From NCBI GenBank assembly GCA_937926195.1, contig CALEXZ010000052.1, positions 1-24,326 on the forward strand: a stretch of 24,326 nucleotides of DNA, in the 5' to 3' direction. Position 1 is the first letter of the stretch, and the number at the start of each line of letters is the position of its first letter. The translations under genes and the position numbers were made by a program. The notes beneath the pieces were generated by a model. That model had not been told where the DNA came from, made no database searches, and saw only the letters and a list, made by a program, of their open reading frames with translations. The stretch comes from an uncultured Actinomyces sp. Its GTDB lineage: Bacteria; Actinomycetota; Actinomycetes; Actinomycetales; Actinomycetaceae. Positions 14,589 through 21,551 of the stretch are shown piece by piece.

Positions 14589-14702
14589 GGTTCCTGGGAG
14601 CGGCGACACCCTCGGCAGTGACCTACAACGCGATACGGTAGTGGTGGCGTCGGGCCCCCCGCACGCCGTCCCGGCACCCCCGCCCTGGCGTCAAGGAGAG
14701 GC

Positions 14703-15494
14703 ATGGCACGCGACAACCTCCTCTACGAGATCTACGCGCGTCGACTGGCGTCCCAGGTGCCGCCCGAGCGCGTCCCCGCCCACGTCGGGGTCATCCTGGA
14801 CGGCAACCGCCGCTGGGCCAGGGCCATGGGGTTCGTCGCCTCCCAGGGGCACCAGCGCGGCGCGGCCAAGATCGCCGACTTCCTCACCTGGGCCCGCGAC
14901 GCCGGTGTGCGCGTGGTCACCCTGTGGCTGCTGAGCACGGACAACCTCGACCGCGACCCCGCCGAGCTGGCCCCGCTGCTGGACATTATCGCCACCGCCG
15001 TCGAGGGGCTGGCTGCCCAGGGCTGCTGGTGCCTGCGCCTGGTGGGGGCCGTGGAGCTCCTGCCCCAGGCCGTGGCCGTGCGCCTGCGCGACGCCGTCGC
15101 CCTCACCCAGGCCCACCCCGACCCCGGCTCCGGGGCCCCGGGCGAGGCCCTCATGGAGGTCAATATCGCCGTCGGCTACGGGGGACGCCACGAGATCGCC
15201 GACGCCGTGCGGGCCATCCTGCGCGAGCGGGCCCAGGAGGGTGACACCCTGGAGGCGGTGGCCGCCTCCCTGACCGAGGAGGACATCTCCGCCCACCTCT
15301 ACACCCGCGGGCAGCCCGACCCCGACCTGGTCATCCGCACCTCGGGGGAGCAGCGCCTGAGCGGTTTCATGCTGTGGCAGTCGGTCCACTCCGAGTTCTA
15401 CTTCTGCGACGTCAACTGGCCGGCCTTCCGGCGCGTCGACTTCCTCCGGGCCCTGCGTGACTACGCCGGCCGCGAGCGCCGCCTGGGGCGCTAG
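14703..15494 (+). CDS. (Z)-prenyl diphosphate synthase, short-chain Z-FPP synthase type
   Basis: This 263-residue cis-prenyltransferase of the UppS/DHDDS family condenses isopentenyl diphosphate with an allylic primer. The catalytic Asp33 is in ILDGNRRWAR; VNIAVGYGGRHEI and the IPP-binding motif DLVIRTSGEQRLSGFMLWQ are present, as is SEFYF. The sequence (for example LLSTDNLDRDP and NWPAFRRVDFLRALRDY) closely resembles M. tuberculosis Rv1086 as I remember it, which makes (2Z,6E)-farnesyl diphosphate, rather than the long-chain undecaprenyl enzyme. Product chain length cannot be settled from sequence alone. An AAGGAG site at about 14693-14698 sets the start. It feeds polyprenyl-phosphate carrier synthesis for the cell envelope and is followed by phoH. 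Confidence 0.93.
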   Translation: MARDNLLYEIYARRLASQVPPERVPAHVGVILDGNRRWARAMGFVASQGHQRGAAKIADFLTWARDAGVRVVTLWLLSTDNLDRDPAELAPLLDIIATAVEGLAAQGCWCLRLVGAVELLPQAVAVRLRDAVALTQAHPDPGSGAPGEALMEVNIAVGYGGRHEIADAVRAILRERAQEGDTLEAVAASLTEEDISAHLYTRGQPDPDLVIRTSGEQRLSGFMLWQSVHSEFYFCDVNWPAFRRVDFLRALRDYAGRERRLGR

Positions 15495-15511
15495 CCGGCT
15501 CCCGGGCCGGG

Positions 15512-15607
15512 CCCGTCAGGCGGACGGCCCGTCAGGAAGTCCCGTTAGGCGAGCGGCCTGTCAAGCGGTCAGCCCGTCAGGAAGGCCTGTCAGGAAGCCC
15601 CGTCAGG
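15512..15607. repeat. Seven CCYGTYARG nonamers spaced 13 or 16 bp
   Basis: Nonamers close to CCCGTCAGG begin at 15512, 15528, 15541, 15557, 15573, 15586 and 15599, giving steps of 16, 13, 16, 16, 13 and 13 bp. The array sits between the prenyl synthase stop and the phoH promoter region. The steps are incompatible with a coding repeat. A tandem-slippage spacer is the simplest reading; a multi-site binding region upstream of phoH is possible. Confidence 0.7.
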
Positions 15608-15632
15608 CGGGCGGCCCGACGGCGCCATATAC

Positions 15633-15662
15633 CGGACACCCGTACCACGCATCTGCGACAAT
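15633..15662 (+). promoter_or_regulatory. Candidate phoH promoter
   Basis: CGGACA (15633-15638) and GACAAT (15657-15662) are separated by 18 bases and lie just upstream of the phoH leader; initiation would be near 15669. Both hexamers are imperfect. A TACCAT further downstream (15671-15676) is an alternative -10 but would leave almost no leader. Confidence 0.35.
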
Positions 15663-15663
15663 G

Positions 15664-15691
15664 TGAGGACTACCATATGGAAAGGTCCTCA
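15664..15691 (+). promoter_or_regulatory. Hairpin bracketing the phoH ribosome-binding site
   Basis: TGAGGAC (15664-15670) pairs with GTCCTCA (15685-15691). The Shine-Dalgarno sequence GGAAAGG (15679-15685) lies in the 14-base loop, and the right arm runs into the A of the ATG. Folding would restrict start-codon access. Whether the left arm is transcribed depends on the true start site. Confidence 0.4.
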
Positions 15692-17007
15692 TGATGCGCA
15701 CCTACGTCCTGGACACCTCCGTCCTCCTGTCTGACCCCCGGGCGTTGACCCGCTTCGCCGAGCACGAGGTGGTCCTGCCCGTCGTCGTCATTACCGAGCT
15801 GGAGGGCAAGCGCCACCACCCCGAGCTCGGCTACTTCGCCCGCTGCGCCCTGCGGCTGCTGGACGCCCTGCGGGAGCGCTACGGCCGCCTGGACAGGCCC
15901 ATCCCGGTCAACGACCACGGCGGCACCCTGCGCGTGGAGCTGGGCCACACCGACGCCACCGAGCTGCCCGAGGGGGTGCGGCTGGGGGACAACGACACCC
16001 GCGTCCTGTCGGTGGCCGCCGCCCTGGCCGCACGCGGCTCCCGGGTCACCGTGGTCTCCAAGGACCTGCCCATGCGCATTAAGGCCGCCTCCGTGGGCCT
16101 GGACGCCGACGAGTACCGCGCCCAGCTCGCCGTGGACTCCGGTTACACGGGCATGACCCGCGCCGTCCTCAGCGAGGAGGAGATGGCGCGCCTGTGGGAG
16201 GAGAACGTCCTGGACCCCGCCGACCTGGAGATCCCCGAGAGCCGCGAGGAGCTGGGCGCCCAGTGCGTCAACACCGGCGTGGTGCTGACCTCACCGCGCG
16301 GCTCGGCCCTGGCCACCCTCACCCCCGCCGGCCTGCGGCCGGTGCGCGCTGGCCTGGAGGTCTTCGGCCTGCGCGGACGCAGCGCCGAGCAGCGCGTGGG
16401 CCTGGACCACCTGCTCAACCCCGATATCGGCATTGTCTCCCTGGGTGGGCGCGCCGGCACCGGCAAGTCCGCCCTGGCCCTGTGCGCGGGGCTCGACGCC
16501 GTGGTCAACCGCCAGGAGCACCGCAAGGTCATGGTCTTCCGGCCCCTGTACGCCGTGGGCGGGCAGACCCTGGGCTTCCTGCCCGGCAACGACGCCGAGA
16601 AGATGGCGCCCTGGTCCGAGGCGGTCTTTGACACCCTGTCCTCGGTGGTGGCGCCCTCCCGCATCGACCAGGTCCTGGCCAACAAGCAGATCGAGGTCCT
16701 GCCCCTGACCCACATCCGGGGCCGCAGCCTCCACGACGCCTTCGTCATTGTGGACGAGGCCCAGTCCCTGGAGCGCAATGTCCTGCTCACCGTGCTCTCC
16801 CGCGTGGGCCAGAACTCCAAGGTGGTCCTCACCCACGACGTCGCCCAGCGCGACAACCTGCGCGTGGGCCGGTGGGACGGGGTGGCCGCGGTCATTGAGG
16901 TCCTCAAGGGGCACTCGATCTTCGCCCACGTGGACCTGGTGCGTACCGAGCGCAGCGAGATCGCCGAGCTGGTGGCGAGCCTCCTGGACGAGGTGCCCCT
17001 GTACTGA
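15691..17007 (+). CDS. phoH2: PIN-PhoH protein (PhoH2-type RNase/RNA helicase)
   Basis: A 438-residue two-domain protein. The N-terminal PIN domain (about 1-145) has the acidic metal-binding residues expected of a Mg-dependent ribonuclease: Asp8 in YVLDTS, Glu36/Glu38 in ITELEGKR, and Asp100, Asp102 and Asp125. The C-terminal PhoH ATPase (about 235-438) has Walker A GRAGTGKS (253-260) and Walker B VIVDEAQ (353-358). Mycobacterial PhoH2 of this architecture is an ATP-dependent RNA unwinding and cleaving enzyme, there paired with a small upstream PhoAT gene. I see no such small gene here: the upstream region holds nonamer repeats and a short leader. GGAAAGG precedes the ATG; a second ATG follows immediately. 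Location suggests the same ancestral neighbourhood as in mycobacteria. Confidence 0.94.
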   Translation: MMRTYVLDTSVLLSDPRALTRFAEHEVVLPVVVITELEGKRHHPELGYFARCALRLLDALRERYGRLDRPIPVNDHGGTLRVELGHTDATELPEGVRLGDNDTRVLSVAAALAARGSRVTVVSKDLPMRIKAASVGLDADEYRAQLAVDSGYTGMTRAVLSEEEMARLWEENVLDPADLEIPESREELGAQCVNTGVVLTSPRGSALATLTPAGLRPVRAGLEVFGLRGRSAEQRVGLDHLLNPDIGIVSLGGRAGTGKSALALCAGLDAVVNRQEHRKVMVFRPLYAVGGQTLGFLPGNDAEKMAPWSEAVFDTLSSVVAPSRIDQVLANKQIEVLPLTHIRGRSLHDAFVIVDEAQSLERNVLLTVLSRVGQNSKVVLTHDVAQRDNLRVGRWDGVAAVIEVLKGHSIFAHVDLVRTERSEIAELVASLLDEVPLY

Positions 17008-17460
17008 GGCGCTGCACTGAGGTTTCCTTGTACCGAGGCGCTCCTGGCGTACTGCAAGGCGTTATTCGCTGGTCCTGCCCGAGGTGGCGCGGGCGGCGCC
17101 TGCCTCGCCCGGGGATGGCGGGTGGGACTGGTGAGACTGGTGGGACGGGACCAGCGGGTCCGGTGGGACGAGGCTGGCGGTCAGTAGGGCCAGCGCCGGT
17201 GGTGGGGCCAAGTGGGGCTACCCGGGCTGTGCCCATTGCCGGGGCGGGCCTGGGCGCCGGTGAGGAGGTGCGTGCCTGCCCCGGGGACAGGCGACAGCGC
17301 CTGCGGCAGAGGTCGCAGGCACCGTCGTGGTACTTAGTGCAGCCCCGGGTGTGCCAAGGGCGGACCGGAGGGCTGGGGCACTGGGCCTAGGTCAGCCCGG
17401 GCCCAGCGCTACAGGGCACCGGCCACGGGCTCAGCTCCCGGCGGCCCAGCCCCCGGCGGC
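17008..17460. other. Gene-free 453-bp convergent intergenic region
   Basis: It lies between phoH (+) and the PfkB kinase (-). Just after the phoH stop, GTACTGAGGCGCT (17001-17013) recurs as GTACCGAGGCGCT (17030-17042), a small duplication of the gene end. A short run of GACTGGTG/GGTGGGAC direct repeats lies at about 17120-17146. A small hairpin GCCTGCG/CGCAGGC spans 17299-17320. Open frames across it have no recognisable protein features. I see no RNA gene. Confidence 0.5.
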
Positions 17461-18417
17461 TCAGAGCTCGGCGCGGGTGGGCGGGTTCGCGCCGGTCCGT
17501 GAGACGGTAATGTCCGCGATCCGGCTGGCGTGGGTGACGATCCGCTCCAGGGTGGCGGCGTCGATGGAACGCAGCGCCTCCCTGCGGTCCGCACCCACCA
17601 GGCCCTCGCTCCACAGGGCGTCCTCGAGGCCGCCCATGAAGGAGTCCCCGGCGCCGACCGTGTCGGCCACCACAATGTCCGGGTTCGAGGGGACCTCCAG
17701 GCGCAGCCCGGAGGCGGTCAGGGCCAGCGATCCGCGCTTGCCGCGGGTGAGGACCACAATGGCCACGCCCGTCTTCAGCCAGGTGCGGGCCACGGACTCG
17801 ATCGCCTCGTCGTCGTGCTTGTCCAAGCCGTAGAACCAGGCCACGTCCTCGTCGGAGCACTTGACCAGATCGGACACGGCCACAATGCTCTCCACCGTCT
17901 TGCGGGCGGCCTCGGGCTCGCCCATGAGCTGGGGGCGGGCGTTGGGGTCGTAGCAGATGGTAGAGGTGGCGTGGAAGTCGCTCAGGACCTGGCGCACGGT
18001 GCTCGCGCCGGGCTCCAGGACGGCCGCGATGGACCCGGCGTGCACCAGCAGGGGCGCCTCGGACTCCTTGCGCTCGGGGTAGGGCGGGTTCCAGTCGAGG
18101 TCGAAGACGTAGGTGGCGGCCCGGTCCTCACCAATGGTGGCCTGGGCGGTGGAGGTGCGCTCGGCGCCGTCGGAGCCGGAGGTCAGGCGGACCCCGGAGG
18201 CCTCCAGGTGGGCGCGTACGGCCTGGCCGCGCGGGTCGGTGCCGATCCAGCAGTCGAGCTCGGCGTCCCGGCCCAGGCGGGCCAGGCCCAGGGCCACGTT
18301 CGCCGGGGAGCCGCCGGGGACGTCAACGGGCTCGGCTCCGGGGTGGATAACGACGTCGACGAGGGCCTCACCGATAATGAGGGCGGTTCCCTCGCGGCCG
18401 GGGGCGGTAGTGGTCAC
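17461..18417 (-). CDS. PfkB-family sugar kinase (fructokinase-like)
   Basis: A 318-residue ribokinase-fold kinase. The N-terminal IIGEALVDVV opening, PfkB signature 1 region GGSPANVALGLARLG (35-49) and signature 2 DTVGAGDSFMGG (252-263) are present. The catalytic Asp258 and GAGD anion hole are intact. The GEALVD start and length suit bacterial fructokinases and 2-keto-3-deoxygluconate kinases; fructokinase is the likelier guess but no sugar-transport or hydrolase gene is adjacent to support it. The frame is open to 18663, but the GTG at 18417 is preceded by an AAGGAG site about seven bases away and starts the conserved domain. It lies downstream of xseB on the same strand, behind a hairpin. 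Confidence 0.88.
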   Translation of the reverse strand: MTTTAPGREGTALIIGEALVDVVIHPGAEPVDVPGGSPANVALGLARLGRDAELDCWIGTDPRGQAVRAHLEASGVRLTSGSDGAERTSTAQATIGEDRAATYVFDLDWNPPYPERKESEAPLLVHAGSIAAVLEPGASTVRQVLSDFHATSTICYDPNARPQLMGEPEAARKTVESIVAVSDLVKCSDEDVAWFYGLDKHDDEAIESVARTWLKTGVAIVVLTRGKRGSLALTASGLRLEVPSNPDIVVADTVGAGDSFMGGLEDALWSEGLVGADRREALRSIDAATLERIVTHASRIADITVSRTGANPPTRAEL

Positions 18418-18457
18418 AGCTGGCTCCTTGTGCTCGTGGGGTGGGGTGACGGCGGTC

Positions 18458-18486
18458 CCCGCCCGCCGGTGCGGCCGACGGGCGGG
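18458..18486 (-). terminator. Hairpin after xseB
   Basis: CCCGCCCG (18458-18465) pairs perfectly with CGGGCGGG (18479-18486) around 13 bases, immediately downstream of the xseB stop and 41 bp before the PfkB kinase start. It could separate the exonuclease genes from the kinase gene. There is no T-tract. Confidence 0.5.
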
Positions 18487-18490
18487 TGTC

Positions 18491-18739
18491 TCAGGAGGTG
18501 GGACTGGTGCGCTCGGTGACGGCGGCGAGGCGGGCGCGGGCCTCGTCGAGCCAGGACTGGCAGCGCGCGGCGAGGGCCTCGCCACGCTCCCACAGCGCCA
18601 GGGCGTCCTCAAGGGGCACCTGGCCGGCCTCGAGGCGCTGGACGACGCTGACGAGCTCCTCACGCGCCTGCTCGTAGGAGAGCTGGGCGACGTCCTCGTT
18701 GGCGGGGCCGGAGGGGCTGGCAGGGTCAGTCAGGCTCAT
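18491..18739 (-). CDS. xseB: Exonuclease VII small subunit (XseB)
   Basis: An 82-residue protein matching the usual XseB length of about 80. The helical core LSYEQAREELVSVVQRLEAG and the conserved VPLEDALALWERGEALAARC segment are typical; several copies wrap one XseA subunit to make the enzyme that degrades single-stranded DNA to oligonucleotides. The ATG at 18739 is chosen because residues of the longer open frame (to 18844) are low-complexity and lie in a repeat region. There is no clear Shine-Dalgarno; a GAGAAT hexamer seven bases upstream could be a -10 for leaderless expression. Unusually, about 240 bp separate it from xseA; the two genes commonly overlap or nearly so. Confidence 0.92.
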   Translation of the reverse strand: MSLTDPASPSGPANEDVAQLSYEQAREELVSVVQRLEAGQVPLEDALALWERGEALAARCQSWLDEARARLAAVTERTSPTS

Positions 18740-18793
18740 GACAGGGATTCTCGCACGCCCTACCCCGGTCATGGGGGGACTTGCGCCCCCAAA

Positions 18794-19029
18794 GTCCGCC
18801 CGGACTCGTCTCCTGGCAGACCCGGGCGGGTGGGACCCCGCCATCCCGGGCGCGTCGCCGCACCCCGTCCGCCCGGCGTCCCCTGGGTCGGCCTATTCGC
18901 GCCGGCGTTGACGCCCGTGGAAATTGCGTCCGCCCGGCGTCCCCTGGGTCGGGCTTGGTGGCCCCCAGCGGATTCAACCCTACCGGAGCAGGATTGGCCC
19001 CGGCCCCGGGGCGGGCTTGGTGGCCCCCA
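18794..19029. repeat. Degenerate 61-62-bp repeats spanning the xseA-xseB gap and xseA 3' end
   Basis: A 25-base block at 18867-18891 (beginning GTCCGCCCGGCGTCC) recurs exactly at 18928-18952, 61 bp away, with a diverged relative at about 18794. A second block CGGGCTTGGTGGCCCCCA at 18950-18967 recurs at 19012-19029, 62 bp away; the right copy lies inside xseA. The gap between the genes therefore appears to have grown by local duplication involving the end of xseA. Confidence 0.75.
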
Positions 19030-20284
19030 CGACCTGGGCCACCAGGCGCCCGGAGGCGAGCACGCCCTCCAGCAGGTCGCCCTTCCTCACGTCCTGGGCG
19101 CTGGTGACCAGACCGCCGCCGGGCTTGCGCAGGATCGCGTAGCCGCGGTCCAGCACCGCCTGGGGGGACAGCGCCGTCAGCCGGGCGTGCTCGGCGCGCA
19201 GGTCCGCCCCGGCCAGGGCCAGCGTCTGGGCCAGGGCGCGGCGCACCCGCTCCACGCCCGCCTCCACCTCGGCCGACCGCTCGCGCACCATGGTCCCCGG
19301 GTCGGCCATGACGGGGCGGGCCCGCAGCTGGTCCAGGCCCGACTGCTCCCGCTCCAGGAGGGTGCCCAGCCAGGACCGCAGGCGCTCGCGGGCGCCGTCC
19401 AGGCCCACGGTCTCCTGGGCCAGGTCGGGCACGACGCGCCGGGCGGCGTCGGTGGGGGTGGAGGCGCGGTAGTCGGCCACCAGGTCCAGCAGGGGGCAGT
19501 CGGTCTCGTGCCCGATGGCGCTGACCAGGGGCGTGCGGCAGGCGGCGGCCGCGCGCACCAGCCCCTCGTCGGAGAAGGGCAGCAGGTCCTCCACGGCCCC
19601 GCCCCCACGGGCCACCACGATGACGTCCACGTGCTCGATCGCGTCGAGCTCGCGGATAGCGGCACTCACCTCCCGCACCGCACTGGCCCCCTGGACGGCC
19701 ACCTCGCGGATCTCGAAGGGGATCCCCGGCCAGCGCGCCCGGGCGTTGACCACGACGTCGTCCTCGGCCTTGGCCTGGCGCCCGCACACCAGCCCCACGC
19801 AGCGCGGCAGGAAGGGCAGGGGCCGCTTGCGGCTGGCGTCGAACAGGCCCTCGGCGGCCAGGACGCGGCGCAGCGCCTCAATACGCGCCAGGAGGTCGCC
19901 CACGCCCACAGGGCGGATGTCGTCGGCCTGGAGCTGGAGGGAGCCGCGCTTGGCCCAGAAGGTGGGCCTGGCGTGGACCACGACGCGGGCCCCCACCTCC
20001 AGGGGCGCCCCCAGGCCGGTCTCGATGGCGGCCACCACCCGCGAGTAGACGGCGACGTTGAGGCTCATGTCCGCCTCGGTGTCCCGCAGGGTGAGGAACT
20101 GCATGCCCGCCCCGGGGCGCCGGTTGAGCTGGACCACCTGCCCCTCGACCCACACGTGCGTCATACGGGCCACGTACTCGTCGATCTTGCTGCTCAGCAG
20201 CCGTAGCGGCCAGGGGTTGTCGGCGGTGGTCAGGTTGGCGCGGGGGGCGAGGGCGCGCGCGGCAGGGCTGGCGTCGGGTGTCAC
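18980..20284 (-). CDS. xseA: Exonuclease VII large subunit (XseA)
   Basis: About 434 residues from the chosen start, near the usual length. The N-terminal OB-fold domain opens with NPWPLRLLSSKIDEYVARM and carries WVEGQVVQLNRRPGAGMQFLTLRD. The catalytic domain has VARGGGAVEDLLPFSDE and SAIGHETDCPL, which are conserved nuclease motifs, followed by a long coiled-coil region. The C-terminus GYAILRKPGGGLVTSAQDVRKGD is typical; the last residues (GATKPAPGPGPILLR) lie in a duplicated DNA block and may be an added tail. The frame is open to 20446. GTG at 20284 starts just before the conserved domain; GTG codons at 20290 and 20293 are alternatives, and no strong ribosome site decides between them. The region is divergent from ispH. 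Confidence 0.92.
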   Translation of the reverse strand: MTPDASPAARALAPRANLTTADNPWPLRLLSSKIDEYVARMTHVWVEGQVVQLNRRPGAGMQFLTLRDTEADMSLNVAVYSRVVAAIETGLGAPLEVGARVVVHARPTFWAKRGSLQLQADDIRPVGVGDLLARIEALRRVLAAEGLFDASRKRPLPFLPRCVGLVCGRQAKAEDDVVVNARARWPGIPFEIREVAVQGASAVREVSAAIRELDAIEHVDVIVVARGGGAVEDLLPFSDEGLVRAAAACRTPLVSAIGHETDCPLLDLVADYRASTPTDAARRVVPDLAQETVGLDGARERLRSWLGTLLEREQSGLDQLRARPVMADPGTMVRERSAEVEAGVERVRRALAQTLALAGADLRAEHARLTALSPQAVLDRGYAILRKPGGGLVTSAQDVRKGDLLEGVLASGRLVAQVVGATKPAPGPGPILLR

Positions 20285-20322
20285 GTGCACCACTGTGCCA
20301 CGTCCGGCCCCGGGGGCGGCGT

Positions 20323-20328
20323 TAGTGT
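20323..20328 (+). promoter_or_regulatory. -10 element for leaderless ispH
   Basis: TAGTGT followed by exactly six bases and the GTG at 20335; no ribosome site precedes the GTG. It is the same hexamer and spacing as at 2527-2539. No clear -35 hexamer is seen in the GC-rich upstream sequence. Confidence 0.5.
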
Positions 20329-20334
20329 GGGGGT

Positions 20335-21543
20335 GTGACTCCGACTCAGGGGACGACGGTGGGGCCCGCCGTCGCCCAGGCTCCAGATCCCGCGTCGCGT
20401 ACCCTCCCCACCTCCCAGGTCCCGGACGGTGGCCGTGCCTCTGCACCGGCCCCGACGCCGCCAGGTACTGAGGCCCCAGAGGGCGGACCTGCCGCCGAGG
20501 GCGCCCCGAACCCGGCCCCAGAGGTCGCCCCGGCGCCGGGCGGCACGGGTAAGCGCCTTCTCCTGGCCGCCCCCCGCGGCTACTGCGCGGGCGTGGACCG
20601 GGCGGTCGACGTCGTCGAGCAGGCCCTGGCCCACTACGGCGCCCCTGTGTACGTGCGCAAGGAGATCGTCCACAACAGGTACGTGGTGGAGGCCCTGTCC
20701 CGGCGCGGCGCCGTGTTCGTCTCCGAGACCGACGAGGTGCCCGAGGGCGCCCGGGTCGTCTTCTCCGCCCACGGCGTCTCCCCGGCCGTCCACGCCCAGG
20801 CCGCGGCCCGCCACCTGGCGACCATTGACGCCACCTGCCCCCTGGTGAGCAAGGTCCACAAGCAGGCGATCCGCTTCGCCAAGGAGGACTACGACATTAT
20901 CCTGGTGGGACACACCGGGCACGAGGAGGTCGAGGGCACCCAGGGGGAGGCCCCCGAGCGCATCCAGGTGGTCAACGGCCCCCACGAGGTGGACCAGGTC
21001 CAGGTGCGCGACCCGCAGAAGGTGGTGTGGATCAGCCAGACCACGCTCAGCGTGGACGAGACCCTGGAGACCGTGCGTCTCCTGCGTGAGCGCTTCCCCG
21101 CCCTGGCCGACCCGCCGGGGGACGACATCTGCTACGCCACCCAGAACCGGCAGGGCGCCGTCAAGGCCCTGGCCCCCCGGTGCGACGTCGTCATCGTGGT
21201 GGGCAGCGGCAACTCCTCCAACTCCGTGCGCCTCAAGGAGGTAGCCAAGGAGGCCGGCGCCGGGGCCAGCTACCGGGTGGACTTCGCCCGGGAGATCGAC
21301 CCCGCCTGGGTGGCCGGGGCCACCACGGTGGGCCTGACCAGCGGCGCCTCGGTGCCGGACATCCTGGTGCGGGAGGTCATCGAGCGCCTGGGGGAGCTGG
21401 GCTTTGACGACGTCGAGGAGGTGCGCACGGCCACGGAGAAGATCACCTTCGCCCTGCCCAGGAACCTGCGCATGGACATTAAGGCCGCTGGCGGCGCCCC
21501 CGCCCACGCCCGGCGCGTGCCCGCCGCGGACCACACCTGCTGA
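20335..21543 (+). CDS. ispH: 4-hydroxy-3-methylbut-2-enyl diphosphate reductase (IspH)
   Basis: This [4Fe-4S] enzyme performs the last step of the MEP isoprenoid pathway, producing isopentenyl and dimethylallyl diphosphate. The three cluster cysteines are Cys84 (APRGYCAGVDRA), Cys168 (DATCPLVSKVH) and Cys266 (DDICYATQNRQ); the spacing agrees with E. coli Cys12, 96 and 197. The substrate residues His113 and His146 and the SSNSVRL motif are present. At 402 residues it is about 70 longer than the core; the extra N-terminus (1-72) is rich in Pro, Ala, Gly and Thr and looks disordered. There is no plausible internal ATG near residue 70, and the leaderless promoter supports the GTG at 20335. It supplies substrate to the Z-prenyl synthase in this window. 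The kinase gene starts 9 bp after its stop. Confidence 0.95.
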   Translation: MTPTQGTTVGPAVAQAPDPASRTLPTSQVPDGGRASAPAPTPPGTEAPEGGPAAEGAPNPAPEVAPAPGGTGKRLLLAAPRGYCAGVDRAVDVVEQALAHYGAPVYVRKEIVHNRYVVEALSRRGAVFVSETDEVPEGARVVFSAHGVSPAVHAQAAARHLATIDATCPLVSKVHKQAIRFAKEDYDIILVGHTGHEEVEGTQGEAPERIQVVNGPHEVDQVQVRDPQKVVWISQTTLSVDETLETVRLLRERFPALADPPGDDICYATQNRQGAVKALAPRCDVVIVVGSGNSSNSVRLKEVAKEAGAGASYRVDFAREIDPAWVAGATTVGLTSGASVPDILVREVIERLGELGFDDVEEVRTATEKITFALPRNLRMDIKAAGGAPAHARRVPAADHTC

Positions 21544-21551
21544 CGGCTGCC

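Noticed and set aside
17028..17390. 120-codon plus-strand open frame downstream of phoH
   Set aside because: No ribosome site, Gly/Arg/Pro-rich composition, direct repeats within it and no recognisable domain.
18113..20206. 697-codon plus-strand open frame opposite pfkB, xseB and xseA
   Set aside because: It crosses three well-supported minus-strand genes and their intergenic repeats, so it is a GC artefact.
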